Below are positions 1 through 6,571 of a stretch of 17,014 nucleotides of DNA, piece after piece; within the stretch, counting starts at the first letter, position 1; every line of letters begins with the position of its first letter. The notes beneath the pieces were generated by a model. That model saw only the letters and a list, made by a program, of their open reading frames with translations, searched no databases and had not been told where the DNA came from. The position numbers and the translations under genes are program-made. The stretch spans positions 1 through 17,014 of the forward strand of contig JAIPER010000025.1 in the NCBI GenBank assembly GCA_021737115.1. Direction: 5' to 3'. Origin of the DNA: Desulfohalobiaceae bacterium. Its GTDB lineage: Bacteria > Desulfobacterota > Desulfovibrionia > Desulfovibrionales > Desulfothermaceae.

Positions 1-143
1 GGGCCGGGTCGGAGCCAAGGGGCTTCTTCTGCGGCATGGGGGTCTGCTATGACTGCCTGGTGACCGTGGACGGCAGACCAGGGACACGGGCCTGCATGAC
101 TCAGGTCGAGGATCGGATGGAGGTCGAACTCGATGTCGACTGA
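1..143 (+). CDS. (2Fe-2S)-binding protein, HcnA/OoxB-like small subunit (3' end only)
   Basis: The reading frame is open from the window edge (first whole codon at base 3) and stops at 141-143. The visible 46 residues contain a Cys-x4-Cys-x2-Cys cluster (CGMGVCYDC) followed by a further Cys in GTRACMTQ. That is the [2Fe-2S] ligand pattern of the short ferredoxin-like subunit found beside HcnB/opine-oxidase-type flavoproteins. Its likely role is to pass electrons from the flavoprotein encoded next. The stop overlaps the next gene's start by 11 bases (ATG at 133), so translation of the two is probably coupled and the products likely form one complex. The N-terminal part lies outside the window. 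Family identity rests on the Cys spacing and the neighbour. Confidence 0.8.
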   Translation, partial: AGSEPRGFFCGMGVCYDCLVTVDGRPGTRACMTQVEDRMEVELDVD

Positions 144-1530
144 GACCCGGGTCATTATCGTCGGGGCCGGGCCGGCCGGACTGGCCGCGGCTGAGGTCCT
201 GGCTGAAAAAGGGATCAAGACCCTGCTTCTAGACGAGAACCGGCAGCCGGGCGGTCAGCTGCTTCGCTTTGCAGCGGCAGCCGGGACAAAATCCTTGTCC
301 CGAAACCGGGTCGGGCAAAAAGGCCGCAGTCTGATGGCCTGCCTTCAGAGCAGCAAGATCGACATCCTGACTTCGGCCCAGGTCATCGGTTTCCAAGCTC
401 CGGACCGTCTCTGGGTGGATGCCGGGCCAGGGGGAGTCCGGGAGCTTCGCTTCGAGGCCCTTGTCCTGGCCACCGGAGCCAGGGAACGGTTTCTGCCTTT
501 TCCCGGCTGGACCCTGCCCGGAGTCATCTCCAGCGGAGGGGCGCAACTGCTCATCAAAGGCTCCGGTGTCTTGCCGGCCGCAGAGATGGTCATCGGCGGC
601 TGCGGGGTCCTGCCCCTGGCCCTGGCCGGTGAAGTCTTGAAAAACAAAGGCCGGGTCCAGGCCGTCCTGGACGAGTCCGCTTGGGCCGACTCCCTTGGAT
701 TGCTCAGGCTCCTGCCGCGGCAACTGCCCAGAGTCCTCCAGGGCGGCCTGAGTCTTGGACGGCTTCTCCTGGCCGGGCGCCGGGTCAGGCACCGTACCAG
801 GATCGTCCAGGCCCGGGGGGACAAAAGGCTGGAGGAAGTGGTCACGGCCGGGATCGACGCCAGGGGTCGGGTCATTCCGGGAACAGAAAGAGAGATAGAA
901 ACCAGAAGCCTGGCCCTGGGCTATGGATTCGTCCCCAATATCGAACTGGCCCAGGAAGTGGGCTGTGATCTGCTCTTTGCCCCTGACAAGGGGGGCTGGG
1001 TCGTTCGGGTCGATGAGTGCCTGCAGAGCAGTCAGGACCTGGTCTTCGCGGCCGGGGAGCCAACAGGCCTGGCCGGCGGAAGAAAAGCCGTTCTGGAGGG
1101 AGCCATCGCCGGCCTGTCCATTGTCTCCAGGCTGAAGGGCAGACTCGAAAGCAAGGACCCCCGAAGGCTTGCCTTTCTTCAGGGCCGCCGCCAACAGGAA
1201 CTTGACTTCGAATCTTTTCTCAACCGGCTGACCCGGGTTACCGCAAGCGGTTATTGTTCTCTTTCCCCGGAGACCATTGTCTGCCGCTGCGAACAGGTGC
1301 GTCTGGCCGAGATCAAAGAGGCCGTCGGCAGGGGGTTGACCACGGTCCCTGGAGTGAAAAAGGCGACCCGCTGCGGCATGGGGATCTGTCAGGGCAGGAC
1401 CTGCGGCCCGATCCTGACCGATATCCTGAGATTGCATCCGGATCTTCCAGCCGCCGACCCGAGTCCTTTTTCGGTGCGGCCGCCGCTCAAGCCGGTCTCG
1501 GTTGGCGATCTGGCCGAGGCAAATGTGTAA
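133..1530 (+). CDS. FAD/NAD(P)-dependent oxidoreductase with C-terminal BFD-like [2Fe-2S] domain (HcnB/OoxA-like)
   Basis: 465 aa. An N-terminal dinucleotide-binding fold (GAGPAGLAAAE, residues 11-21) binds FAD. A pyridine-nucleotide-disulfide-oxidoreductase-type body follows, with the ATGARERFLPFPGW segment and the AAGEPTGLAGG segment typical of the second FAD contact. The C-terminus holds a bacterioferritin-associated-ferredoxin-like cluster with Cys384, Cys386, Cys414 and Cys419. This order matches the large subunit of hydrogen-cyanide-synthase/opine-oxidase/D-amino-acid-dehydrogenase-type complexes, which oxidise an amine carbon and pass electrons through FeS centres. The partial [2Fe-2S] gene overlapping its start supports this. 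The usual third partner, a DAO-like flavoprotein, is not downstream; it could lie upstream of the window. The ATG at 133 was chosen because it gives the compact overlap and starts just before the Rossmann motif. The substrate is unknown; cyanide synthesis itself is unlikely in this setting. Confidence 0.85.
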   Translation: MSTETRVIIVGAGPAGLAAAEVLAEKGIKTLLLDENRQPGGQLLRFAAAAGTKSLSRNRVGQKGRSLMACLQSSKIDILTSAQVIGFQAPDRLWVDAGPGGVRELRFEALVLATGARERFLPFPGWTLPGVISSGGAQLLIKGSGVLPAAEMVIGGCGVLPLALAGEVLKNKGRVQAVLDESAWADSLGLLRLLPRQLPRVLQGGLSLGRLLLAGRRVRHRTRIVQARGDKRLEEVVTAGIDARGRVIPGTEREIETRSLALGYGFVPNIELAQEVGCDLLFAPDKGGWVVRVDECLQSSQDLVFAAGEPTGLAGGRKAVLEGAIAGLSIVSRLKGRLESKDPRRLAFLQGRRQQELDFESFLNRLTRVTASGYCSLSPETIVCRCEQVRLAEIKEAVGRGLTTVPGVKKATRCGMGICQGRTCGPILTDILRLHPDLPAADPSPFSVRPPLKPVSVGDLAEANV

Positions 1531-1532
1531 CC

Positions 1533-2267
1533 ATGATCACCAGCAGGCTGCATCCCTTCCAAGACTCGGATCACCCGCTGATCGGCATCATCATGCTCGA
1601 CACGGAGTTTCCCCGTATCCCCGGCGATGTCGGCAACCCGGGGACCTTTTCCTTTCCGGTTCGTTATGAGATCGTCAACGGGGCCTCGGCAGAGCGGGTC
1701 GTTCATCAGGCGGATCCCCTGCTCCTTCCCCCCTTTCTGGAAGCGGCCCGAAAGCTGGAAACTCAGGGGGTCAAGGCCCTGGCCACCAGCTGCGGCTTCC
1801 TGGCCCTCTTTCATCAGGAGTTGGTTCGGGCCGTGAACATTCCGGTCTTCAGCTCCAGCCTGCTCCAGGTCTACCAGGCCAGGGCGATCATCAAGCGGGA
1901 CCAGGAGGTGGGGATCATCGCGGCCGACTCCCGGAGACTGACGCCGCGCCATTTCGCGGGACTGGGCCTGAGCCCGCCGCCAAAGGCTGTCGTGGGTCTG
2001 GAGGGGGCCGGGGAATTCTCCGCGGTTTTTTTCAACAACAAGCCGCACCTGGACCGGGAAAAGCTGGAACAGGAAGTGGTCGCTGTGGCCAGGCAGCTTA
2101 TCCAGAGGCATCCCCGGGTTGGGGCCTTGGTTTTGGAGTGCACCAACCTGCCCCCGTATGCCGGGGCTGTGCAGGAATTTTGCGGGCTGCCGGTATTTGA
2201 CGTCGTGACCTTGATCAACTACGCTTATGCCGTTGTTTGTCAACGGCCACAGGCCGTTGGAATATGA
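1533..2267 (+). CDS. Aspartate/glutamate racemase superfamily protein
   Basis: 244 aa from the ATG at 1533, two bases after the previous stop, so probably translationally coupled to it. Two catalytic-type cysteines sit in the expected positions of the two-fold fold: Cys87 in ATSCGFL and Cys203 in LECTNLPPY. The LIGIIMLD start and the ATSCGF/ECTNLPPY pair are those of the Asp/Glu/hydantoin racemase and maleate isomerase superfamily, which uses two Cys as acid/base for racemisation or isomerisation. The frame stays open further upstream (an ATG at 1254), but that part lies inside the preceding gene and carries no family signal. Placement between an amine-oxidising flavoprotein and an aldehyde oxidoreductase suggests it epimerises the amino-acid-like substrate before oxidation (inference). 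It could also be an isomerase or decarboxylase of the same fold. Confidence 0.8.
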   Translation: MITSRLHPFQDSDHPLIGIIMLDTEFPRIPGDVGNPGTFSFPVRYEIVNGASAERVVHQADPLLLPPFLEAARKLETQGVKALATSCGFLALFHQELVRAVNIPVFSSSLLQVYQARAIIKRDQEVGIIAADSRRLTPRHFAGLGLSPPPKAVVGLEGAGEFSAVFFNNKPHLDREKLEQEVVAVARQLIQRHPRVGALVLECTNLPPYAGAVQEFCGLPVFDVVTLINYAYAVVCQRPQAVGI

Positions 2268-2327
2268 GGCTGGACAAGCGCGGATATCAAAACGTATACT
2301 TACAGACCTTACTAAAGGAGGTACACC

Positions 2328-4157
2328 ATGCACGGCTATTGCGGCAAAATGCTTCGCGTCGATTTGACGTCAGGAAAAATTCAGGAAGAACCGCTCGAGG
2401 CCAGGGTGATCAAGGACTACATAGGCGGCCGGGGGCTGGGGATTTACTATTTGAACCAGGAGCTCGACCCCGGGGTCGATCCCCTTTCCTCCGAAAACAT
2501 GATGGTCATGGCCACCGGCCCCTTGACCGGGACCGGGGCCCCTACCGGCTCCAGGTACATGGTCATGACCAAATCCCCGCTGACCGGGGCCATCACCTGC
2601 TCCAACTCAGGAGGCATGTTTCCCACCCAGCTCAAGAAGAGCGGCCTGGACGGGATCATCTTCACCGGAAAGTCTGAAGAGCCGGTCTACCTCTGGATCG
2701 AGGATGGCCGCTACGAGCTGCGCCAGGCCGGGCATCTCTGGGGAAAGACCACCCACGAAACCACGGATCAGATCCTGGCCGAGACCGATGCCAAAGCCAG
2801 GGTGGCCTGCATCGGACCGGCCGGGGAGCGGGGGGTCCTCTTTGCCTCGATCATGAACGATCGCGACCGGGCCGCCGGCCGCTCCGGGGTGGGGGCGGTC
2901 ATGGGCTCGAAGAACTTAAAGGCCATCGCGGTCAGGGGATCGCAGAAGATCGGCCTGGCCGACCCGGATGGTTTCAAGGCCTTCAACAAGAGCATCATCG
3001 ACGGATTCAAGGAAGCCACCCGTGAGACCCCGCTCGGCCTGACCGTGAACGGCACGGCCGGGGTGGTGGCCGTGACCCAGGCCTATGGGGCCCTGCCCAC
3101 CAAAAACTGGCAGCAGGGGACCTTTGAGGGCTGGAAATCGGTCCAGGGGGCGACCTTAACGGAAAAATACCTGAGCACCAACAGCGCCTGCTTCGGATGT
3201 CCCATCGGTTGCGGCCGCAAGACCCGGGTCGAGGACCCGGATTATCACGGGGAAGGGGAAGGTCCTGAATACGAGACCATCTATGCCATGGGCCCCAACT
3301 GCATGATCGACAACCTGGCGGCCATCGTCAAGGCCAACTATGTCTGCAACGAACTCGGCCTGGACACCATCACCATGGGCGCGACCCTGGCCTGCGCCAT
3401 GGAGCTCTTCGACCGGGGTTATCTCAGGGAAGAGGACGTGGGGCAGAAGCTTCTCTGGGGAGACGGCCGGGCCTTGGTGGACATGGCCCGAAAGACCGGC
3501 TACCGCGAAGGCTTCGGGGACGTCCTGGCTCAGGGCAGCTATCGGATGGCCGAGCGCTATGGACATCCGGAGCTGGCCATGGTCACCAAAAAGCAGGAGT
3601 TTCCTGGCTACGAGCCCAGGGGGGAGCAGGCCATGGGACTGGCCTACGCCACGTCGCCCATCGGGGGTTCCCACATGCGCGGCGACCCGGCCTATTTCGA
3701 ACTGTTCGGGGTGCCCAAGGCCATGGATCCCCTGCAGTGGGAGGGCAAGGCCAGGGTCACCAAGGATTATCAGAACCTGTCCGCGGTCATCGATGCCGCA
3801 GGCCTGTGCATCTTCTTTGCGGTCCGTAACCTGGCCGGCAAGGAGCTCGACGTTCCGCCCACCGGGATCCTTGAGTACCTGAACACGGCCACCGGGCTTG
3901 ATTACACCCTGGAGGAACTCATCCAGGCCTCGGAGCGGATCATCAATGCCGAGCGGAAATTTTTAAACGCGGCCGGTTTTTCGAAGAAAGACGACAGCCT
4001 GCCCGCCCGACTGACCCGGGAGCCCATGCCCTCCGGCCCGGCCAAGGGCCAGGTCTGCCACCTGGAGGAGATGCTCGAGGAATACTACCAGATCCGGAAC
4101 TGGGACGGGGAGGGCAGGCCGACCCGGGAGCGTCTGAAAGAGCTCGGGCTGGAATGA
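2328..4157 (+). CDS. Aldehyde:ferredoxin oxidoreductase, tungstopterin family
   Basis: 609 aa, the normal length for the family. Its strong Shine-Dalgarno, AAAGGAGGT at 2314-2322, fixes the start. The [4Fe-4S] ligands are visible as Cys288-x2-Cys291-x3-Cys295 (CFGCPIGC) plus Cys494 (AAGLCIFF). Glu314 in GPEYETI and His449 in GGSHMRGD lie almost exactly where the catalytic Glu313 and His448 of Pyrococcus AOR are. The N-terminal GYCGKMLRVDL and YIGGRGLGIYYL segments and the RAAGRSGVGAVMGSKNLKAI segment belong to the AOR N domain that holds the bis-pterin cofactor. The enzyme oxidises an aldehyde to the acid in the cytoplasm and reduces ferredoxin, or runs in reverse. Placed after the amine-oxidising flavoprotein and the racemase, it probably removes the aldehyde they produce (inference). 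The window does not show which aldehyde is used, or whether W or Mo is bound. Confidence 0.93.
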   Translation: MHGYCGKMLRVDLTSGKIQEEPLEARVIKDYIGGRGLGIYYLNQELDPGVDPLSSENMMVMATGPLTGTGAPTGSRYMVMTKSPLTGAITCSNSGGMFPTQLKKSGLDGIIFTGKSEEPVYLWIEDGRYELRQAGHLWGKTTHETTDQILAETDAKARVACIGPAGERGVLFASIMNDRDRAAGRSGVGAVMGSKNLKAIAVRGSQKIGLADPDGFKAFNKSIIDGFKEATRETPLGLTVNGTAGVVAVTQAYGALPTKNWQQGTFEGWKSVQGATLTEKYLSTNSACFGCPIGCGRKTRVEDPDYHGEGEGPEYETIYAMGPNCMIDNLAAIVKANYVCNELGLDTITMGATLACAMELFDRGYLREEDVGQKLLWGDGRALVDMARKTGYREGFGDVLAQGSYRMAERYGHPELAMVTKKQEFPGYEPRGEQAMGLAYATSPIGGSHMRGDPAYFELFGVPKAMDPLQWEGKARVTKDYQNLSAVIDAAGLCIFFAVRNLAGKELDVPPTGILEYLNTATGLDYTLEELIQASERIINAERKFLNAAGFSKKDDSLPARLTREPMPSGPAKGQVCHLEEMLEEYYQIRNWDGEGRPTRERLKELGLE

Positions 4158-4178
4158 GTAAGGAAAAGGGGAAAGTTG

Positions 4179-4226
4179 TTAAGCTGATGAGGTGTTGATT
4201 TGTTGAGCTGTTAAGTTATTATGTTA
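4179..4226 (+). repeat. Octanucleotide tandem repeat (consensus TTGAGCTG), 6 units
   Basis: Six degenerate 8-bp units in register follow the AOR gene: TTAAGCTG, ATGAGGTG, TTGATTTG, TTGAGCTG, TTAAGTTA, TTATGTTA. The same octamer returns at the right edge of the window (16991-17014). No hairpin or reading frame is visible in it. It occupies most of the AOR-SDR gap (4158-4325) together with the heptamer repeat at 4276. Confidence 0.75.
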
Positions 4227-4275
4227 TTTACGGCGAGTGTCATTCTGAGTGAGCCCCCCTGCCCGGTTAAATCTC

Positions 4276-4296
4276 TGAAATCCAAAATCTAAAATT
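4276..4296 (+). repeat. Heptanucleotide repeat (CAAAATC family), 3 units
   Basis: TGAAATC, CAAAATC and TAAAATT run in register, with a related AAATC just upstream separated by a 2-base slip. The same family recurs as five units at 12585-12619, also in an intergenic gap. It lies about 20 bases upstream of the SDR gene's ribosome binding site. Confidence 0.65.
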
Positions 4297-4325
4297 TTAT
4301 ACAAGCGGAGTGCAAAGGAGAGAAA

Positions 4326-5030
4326 ATGCAGATCAAAAAAGCAGCCTTGATTACGGCCGGGGGAAGCGGCATGGGGGCGGAAGCAGCCAGGGTCCTGGCC
4401 GGGCAGGGCTATTTGGTGGCCGTACTGTCCTCTTCCGGCAAGGGGGAGGAACTGGCCAAGAAGCTGGGGGGCCTCGGCATGACCGGTTCCAACCAGAACC
4501 CGGACGACCTGCGGCGCTTCGTGGAAAAGACCTACAGTACCTTTGGCCGGATCGACGCCGTGGTCAACAGCGCCGGCCATGGCCCCAAAGGGGATATTCT
4601 GGGGCTCAGCGACGAGGAGTGGCACTGCGGCCTCGAGGTCTATTTTCTGAATGTGGTCCGGGTCTGCCGGCTGGTGACCCCCATCATGGAGAACCAGTCG
4701 GGCGGGTCCATCGTCAATATCTCCAGCTTCGCCACCTTTGAGCCCGACCCCAACTTTCCCACCTCGGCAGCCTTTCGTTCCAGCCTGGCCGCCTTTACCA
4801 AGCTCTTCACCGATGCCTACGCCCCCAAACATATCCGCATGAACAACATCCTGCCCGGGTTCATCGACAGCCTTCCGGAGCAGGAATCCTTTCGCTGCCG
4901 GATACCCATGGGCCGATACGGCACGGTCAGGGAGATCGCGGAGACCGCGGCCTTTCTCCTCTCCGAGGCCGGGGGCTATATCACCGGGCAAAACATCCGG
5001 GTGGACGGGGGACTGACCCGGGCGGTCTAG
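4326..5030 (+). CDS. SDR-family oxidoreductase with non-canonical active site
   Basis: 234 aa, the usual length of a classical short-chain dehydrogenase/reductase. AAAGGAGAG at 4314-4322 precedes the ATG. Cofactor binding is recognisable: TAGGSGMG (residues 10-17, a variant of TGxxxGxG) and NSAG (81-84). The PGF segment (177-179) and the C-terminal GQNIRVDGGL also fit. The catalytic Ser is Ser134 in NISSF. The Tyr expected 13 residues later is Ser147, and the Lys expected at +17 is Arg151 (TSAAFRSSL). So this belongs to a divergent SDR branch lacking the YxxxK pair, and normal hydride-transfer chemistry cannot be assumed. It is separated from the AOR gene by a repeat-filled gap, so membership in the same pathway is uncertain. 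It is the last gene before a strong terminator. Confidence 0.88.
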   Translation: MQIKKAALITAGGSGMGAEAARVLAGQGYLVAVLSSSGKGEELAKKLGGLGMTGSNQNPDDLRRFVEKTYSTFGRIDAVVNSAGHGPKGDILGLSDEEWHCGLEVYFLNVVRVCRLVTPIMENQSGGSIVNISSFATFEPDPNFPTSAAFRSSLAAFTKLFTDAYAPKHIRMNNILPGFIDSLPEQESFRCRIPMGRYGTVREIAETAAFLLSEAGGYITGQNIRVDGGLTRAV

Positions 5031-5072
5031 TCGTCGACCTCGTCCTGCCGTCCCCCTCTTTCCATTTGTCTC

Positions 5073-5122
5073 CAAACAAAAAAGAGCCCGGAGTTCAAGA
5101 ACTCCGGGCTCTTTTTTGTTTG
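5073..5122 (+). terminator. Strong, probably bidirectional rho-independent terminator
   Basis: A perfect 24-bp inverted repeat (5073-5096 with 5099-5122) has a 2-base centre. The GC-rich core GAGCCCGGAGTTC is flanked by A6 on the left and T6 on the right, so it can terminate transcription from either side. It closes the SDR unit and insulates the dyad array that starts three bases later. Confidence 0.93.
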
Positions 5123-5124
5123 TC

Positions 5125-5209
5125 TGTCCGATTTTTCCAGACACTGTCCACTTTTTTCAGACTCAATAAAATCAAAATGTTAATGCCCTAATGTCTGGTT
5201 TTTCCAGAC
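5125..5209. promoter_or_regulatory. Array of three TGTCTG-N5-CAGACA-type dyads (putative enhancer-binding-protein sites)
   Basis: Three related dyads with T-rich spacers are present: 5125-5143 (TGTCCG then CCAGACA), 5145-5162 (TGTCCA then TCAGAC), and 5193-5209 (GTCTGGTTTTTCCAGAC, a perfect dyad). In each, the two half-sites lie 11 bp apart start to start. The dyads are spaced 20 and 47 bp from one another. They lie upstream of a sigma-54 promoter (5327), where upstream activator sites are expected. The same arrangement recurs at 12770-12854. The binding protein is not encoded in the window. Confidence 0.7.
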
Positions 5210-5326
5210 TCCTGAGCTGTTTCTGGCTGGACCGGTCCTGCCCTGGTTCGGTCTGTCATAGGGCCTTTACGTCTAACACCTTCTTTTTAGGATCTTTTCT
5301 TGGCTCACTCCTTCGGTGAAATGCTT

Positions 5327-5343
5327 TGGTATGATTCTTGCTT
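5327..5343 (+). promoter_or_regulatory. Sigma-54 (-24/-12) promoter of the regulator/diguanylate cyclase unit
   Basis: TGGTATGATTCTTGCTT matches TGGCACG-N4-TTGCW at all key bases, with GG (5328-5329) and GC (5340-5341) 12 bp apart. Transcription should start near 5353, about 30 bases before the ATG at 5385. No competing sigma-70 promoter stands out in 5210-5384. The rest of the 5031-5384 gap holds the terminator and dyads listed separately. Confidence 0.75.
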
Positions 5344-5384
5344 TTAGGTCGTAGTGGCAAATTCCTGTACTGGAGTTCTACCTG

Positions 5385-6068
5385 ATGCTGAAAAAAGAAC
5401 ATACGATCCTCATTGCGGGTGCCCAAAACCTGATCGCAGAAACATTTCAGTCTGTTCTGAATTCGTATCAAAGCTTTCGGGTCGTCGGGGTAGCTGCGGA
5501 CCTGCCGGGCCTGGAGCAATCCATGCTCAGCCTGTGCCCGGAGATTGTGCTTTTAGACCAGCGGCTTCTGGTGAACACTGCAAATGGCAACGCCGTAAGT
5601 ATCCTGCTGCAGATGAGAAAGGAACATCACTCCAGCCGGATGATTCTGCTGATCGACGATTATCAGGAGGACTTCATCGTCAGCGTACTCAAGTCCGGAG
5701 CCAAAGGCTACCTTTCTAAGGATGCCGGGATCAGCCAACTGGTGAATTCGATTCAGGCCGTTAGCAGGGGTGAAATCTGGGCGGAACGCAGGGTCCTCGC
5801 GGTATGCCTCGATCATTATCAGAAACCGCTTCAAAACCAGCAGAACATGAGCCAGTCCCGGGAGAAAGATGCGTTGACCACTCGTGAACAGGAAGTCCTG
5901 GAGTATTTGACGAATGGCTGCAGCAACAGAGAGATCGCCGAGCAGTTGTTTATCAGCGAAAAAACTGTTAAGACGCATCTCTATAACCTTTTCCGCAAAT
6001 TGAAGGTCACCGATCGACTGCAGGCCACCCTCTGCGCCTTTCAAAAGGCTGAAAGCGGATCGAATTAA
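5385..6068 (+). CDS. LuxR/NarL-type response regulator with degenerate receiver domain
   Basis: 227 aa. The N-terminal receiver-like domain spans about residues 5-125 and the LuxR-type helix-turn-helix about 164-222 (LTTREQEVLEYLTNGCSNRE, then SEKTVKTHLYNLFRKLKVTD). The phosphoacceptor Asp58 (VLLDQR) and the conserved Lys112 (GYLSKDA) remain. The acidic pair that binds Mg2+ after strand 1 is replaced by Gly12-Ala13 (ILIAGAQN), and the switch Thr/Ser is Ile90. Phosphorylation by a normal histidine kinase is therefore doubtful. No kinase gene is adjacent. GGAG at 5372-5375 sets the start. It is the first gene after the sigma-54 promoter, ahead of a diguanylate cyclase and sugar-nucleotide genes, so it probably controls exopolysaccharide or biofilm genes (inference). 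Confidence 0.9.
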   Translation: MLKKEHTILIAGAQNLIAETFQSVLNSYQSFRVVGVAADLPGLEQSMLSLCPEIVLLDQRLLVNTANGNAVSILLQMRKEHHSSRMILLIDDYQEDFIVSVLKSGAKGYLSKDAGISQLVNSIQAVSRGEIWAERRVLAVCLDHYQKPLQNQQNMSQSREKDALTTREQEVLEYLTNGCSNREIAEQLFISEKTVKTHLYNLFRKLKVTDRLQATLCAFQKAESGSN

Positions 6069-6179
6069 GCTGCAAAACAGGTCTAAAGTCCGATTGTCTT
6101 CTTCAGGTTCAATATGCTCTACTGAGTCCTGATGTTCGCACCTCGGGAGACGCCGAATATTGATCCAAAGGAGAAGGCT

Positions 6180-6449
6180 ATGCCTCTTGATATGGTATTT
6201 TGTCAAGATGAGAACGATGAAGAACAGACAGGCAGGTCCGTCAGAGCACTCGTTGTTATCAGCCAGGCCTTTGCCCCCATGAAGAACGAAATCCGCAAAT
6301 CATTCGCCGGCCAGACAGAGACGCAGGTCATAGTGGACAGGAGAAATGCCGAGAGACGCAGCCAGGAGGTCCAGGTCGACCGGGATCGCCGTCAGGAAGC
6401 GAGGCGCAAGCCCAAGGCCAGCATTCTCCATGTGATCCTGAAACCCTGA
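6180..6449 (+). CDS. Small Arg-rich conserved-type protein with DRRxxERR motif
   Basis: 89 aa from the ATG at 6180, chosen for its AAGGAGAAGG ribosome binding site; an ATG at 6132 in the same frame lacks one. The N-terminal half has a hydrophobic strand (VRALVVISQAF) and a short helix (MKNEIRKSFAG) ending in TQVIVDRRNAERR (residues 49-60). A second Arg cluster, DRDRRQEARRK, follows at 67-77. I recall small uncharacterised proteobacterial proteins with a similar 'VVxS...F...VxVDRRxxERR...DRR' layout, but no function is known to me. DRRNAERR contains an RxxxR spacing like the c-di-GMP-contacting arm of PilZ domains, though no PilZ barrel is present. There is no signal peptide or membrane segment. 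It sits between the regulator and the diguanylate cyclase, probably in one transcript. Confidence 0.8.
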   Translation: MPLDMVFCQDENDEEQTGRSVRALVVISQAFAPMKNEIRKSFAGQTETQVIVDRRNAERRSQEVQVDRDRRQEARRKPKASILHVILKP

Positions 6450-6488
6450 CAGGCGGGAGCCGGACGCAGGTCTGAACAGCCCCGCCTG
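6450..6488 (+). other. Inverted repeat between the small gene and the diguanylate cyclase gene
   Basis: CAGGCGGG (6450-6457) is repeated in inverse as CCCGCCTG (6481-6488) around a 23-base loop, starting one base after the stop of the small gene. No T-run follows on the + strand, so it is unlikely to be a simple terminator. It may slow or partly stop transcription, or stabilise the mRNA end. The rest of the gap to 6571 shows only the next gene's ribosome binding site. Confidence 0.35.
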
Positions 6489-6571
6489 AAAACTAGGACC
6501 TGGATCTAATTCAAAAGTCGTAGTCCGGAATCGATGTCCCCACAGGACCTCTGACAGGAAAAGGAGCAGGC

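Noticed and set aside
1254..1532. Upstream extension of the racemase frame inside the flavoprotein gene
   Set aside because: The extra 93 codons have no family similarity and overlap a well-supported gene. The ATG at 1533 gives a normal-length protein.
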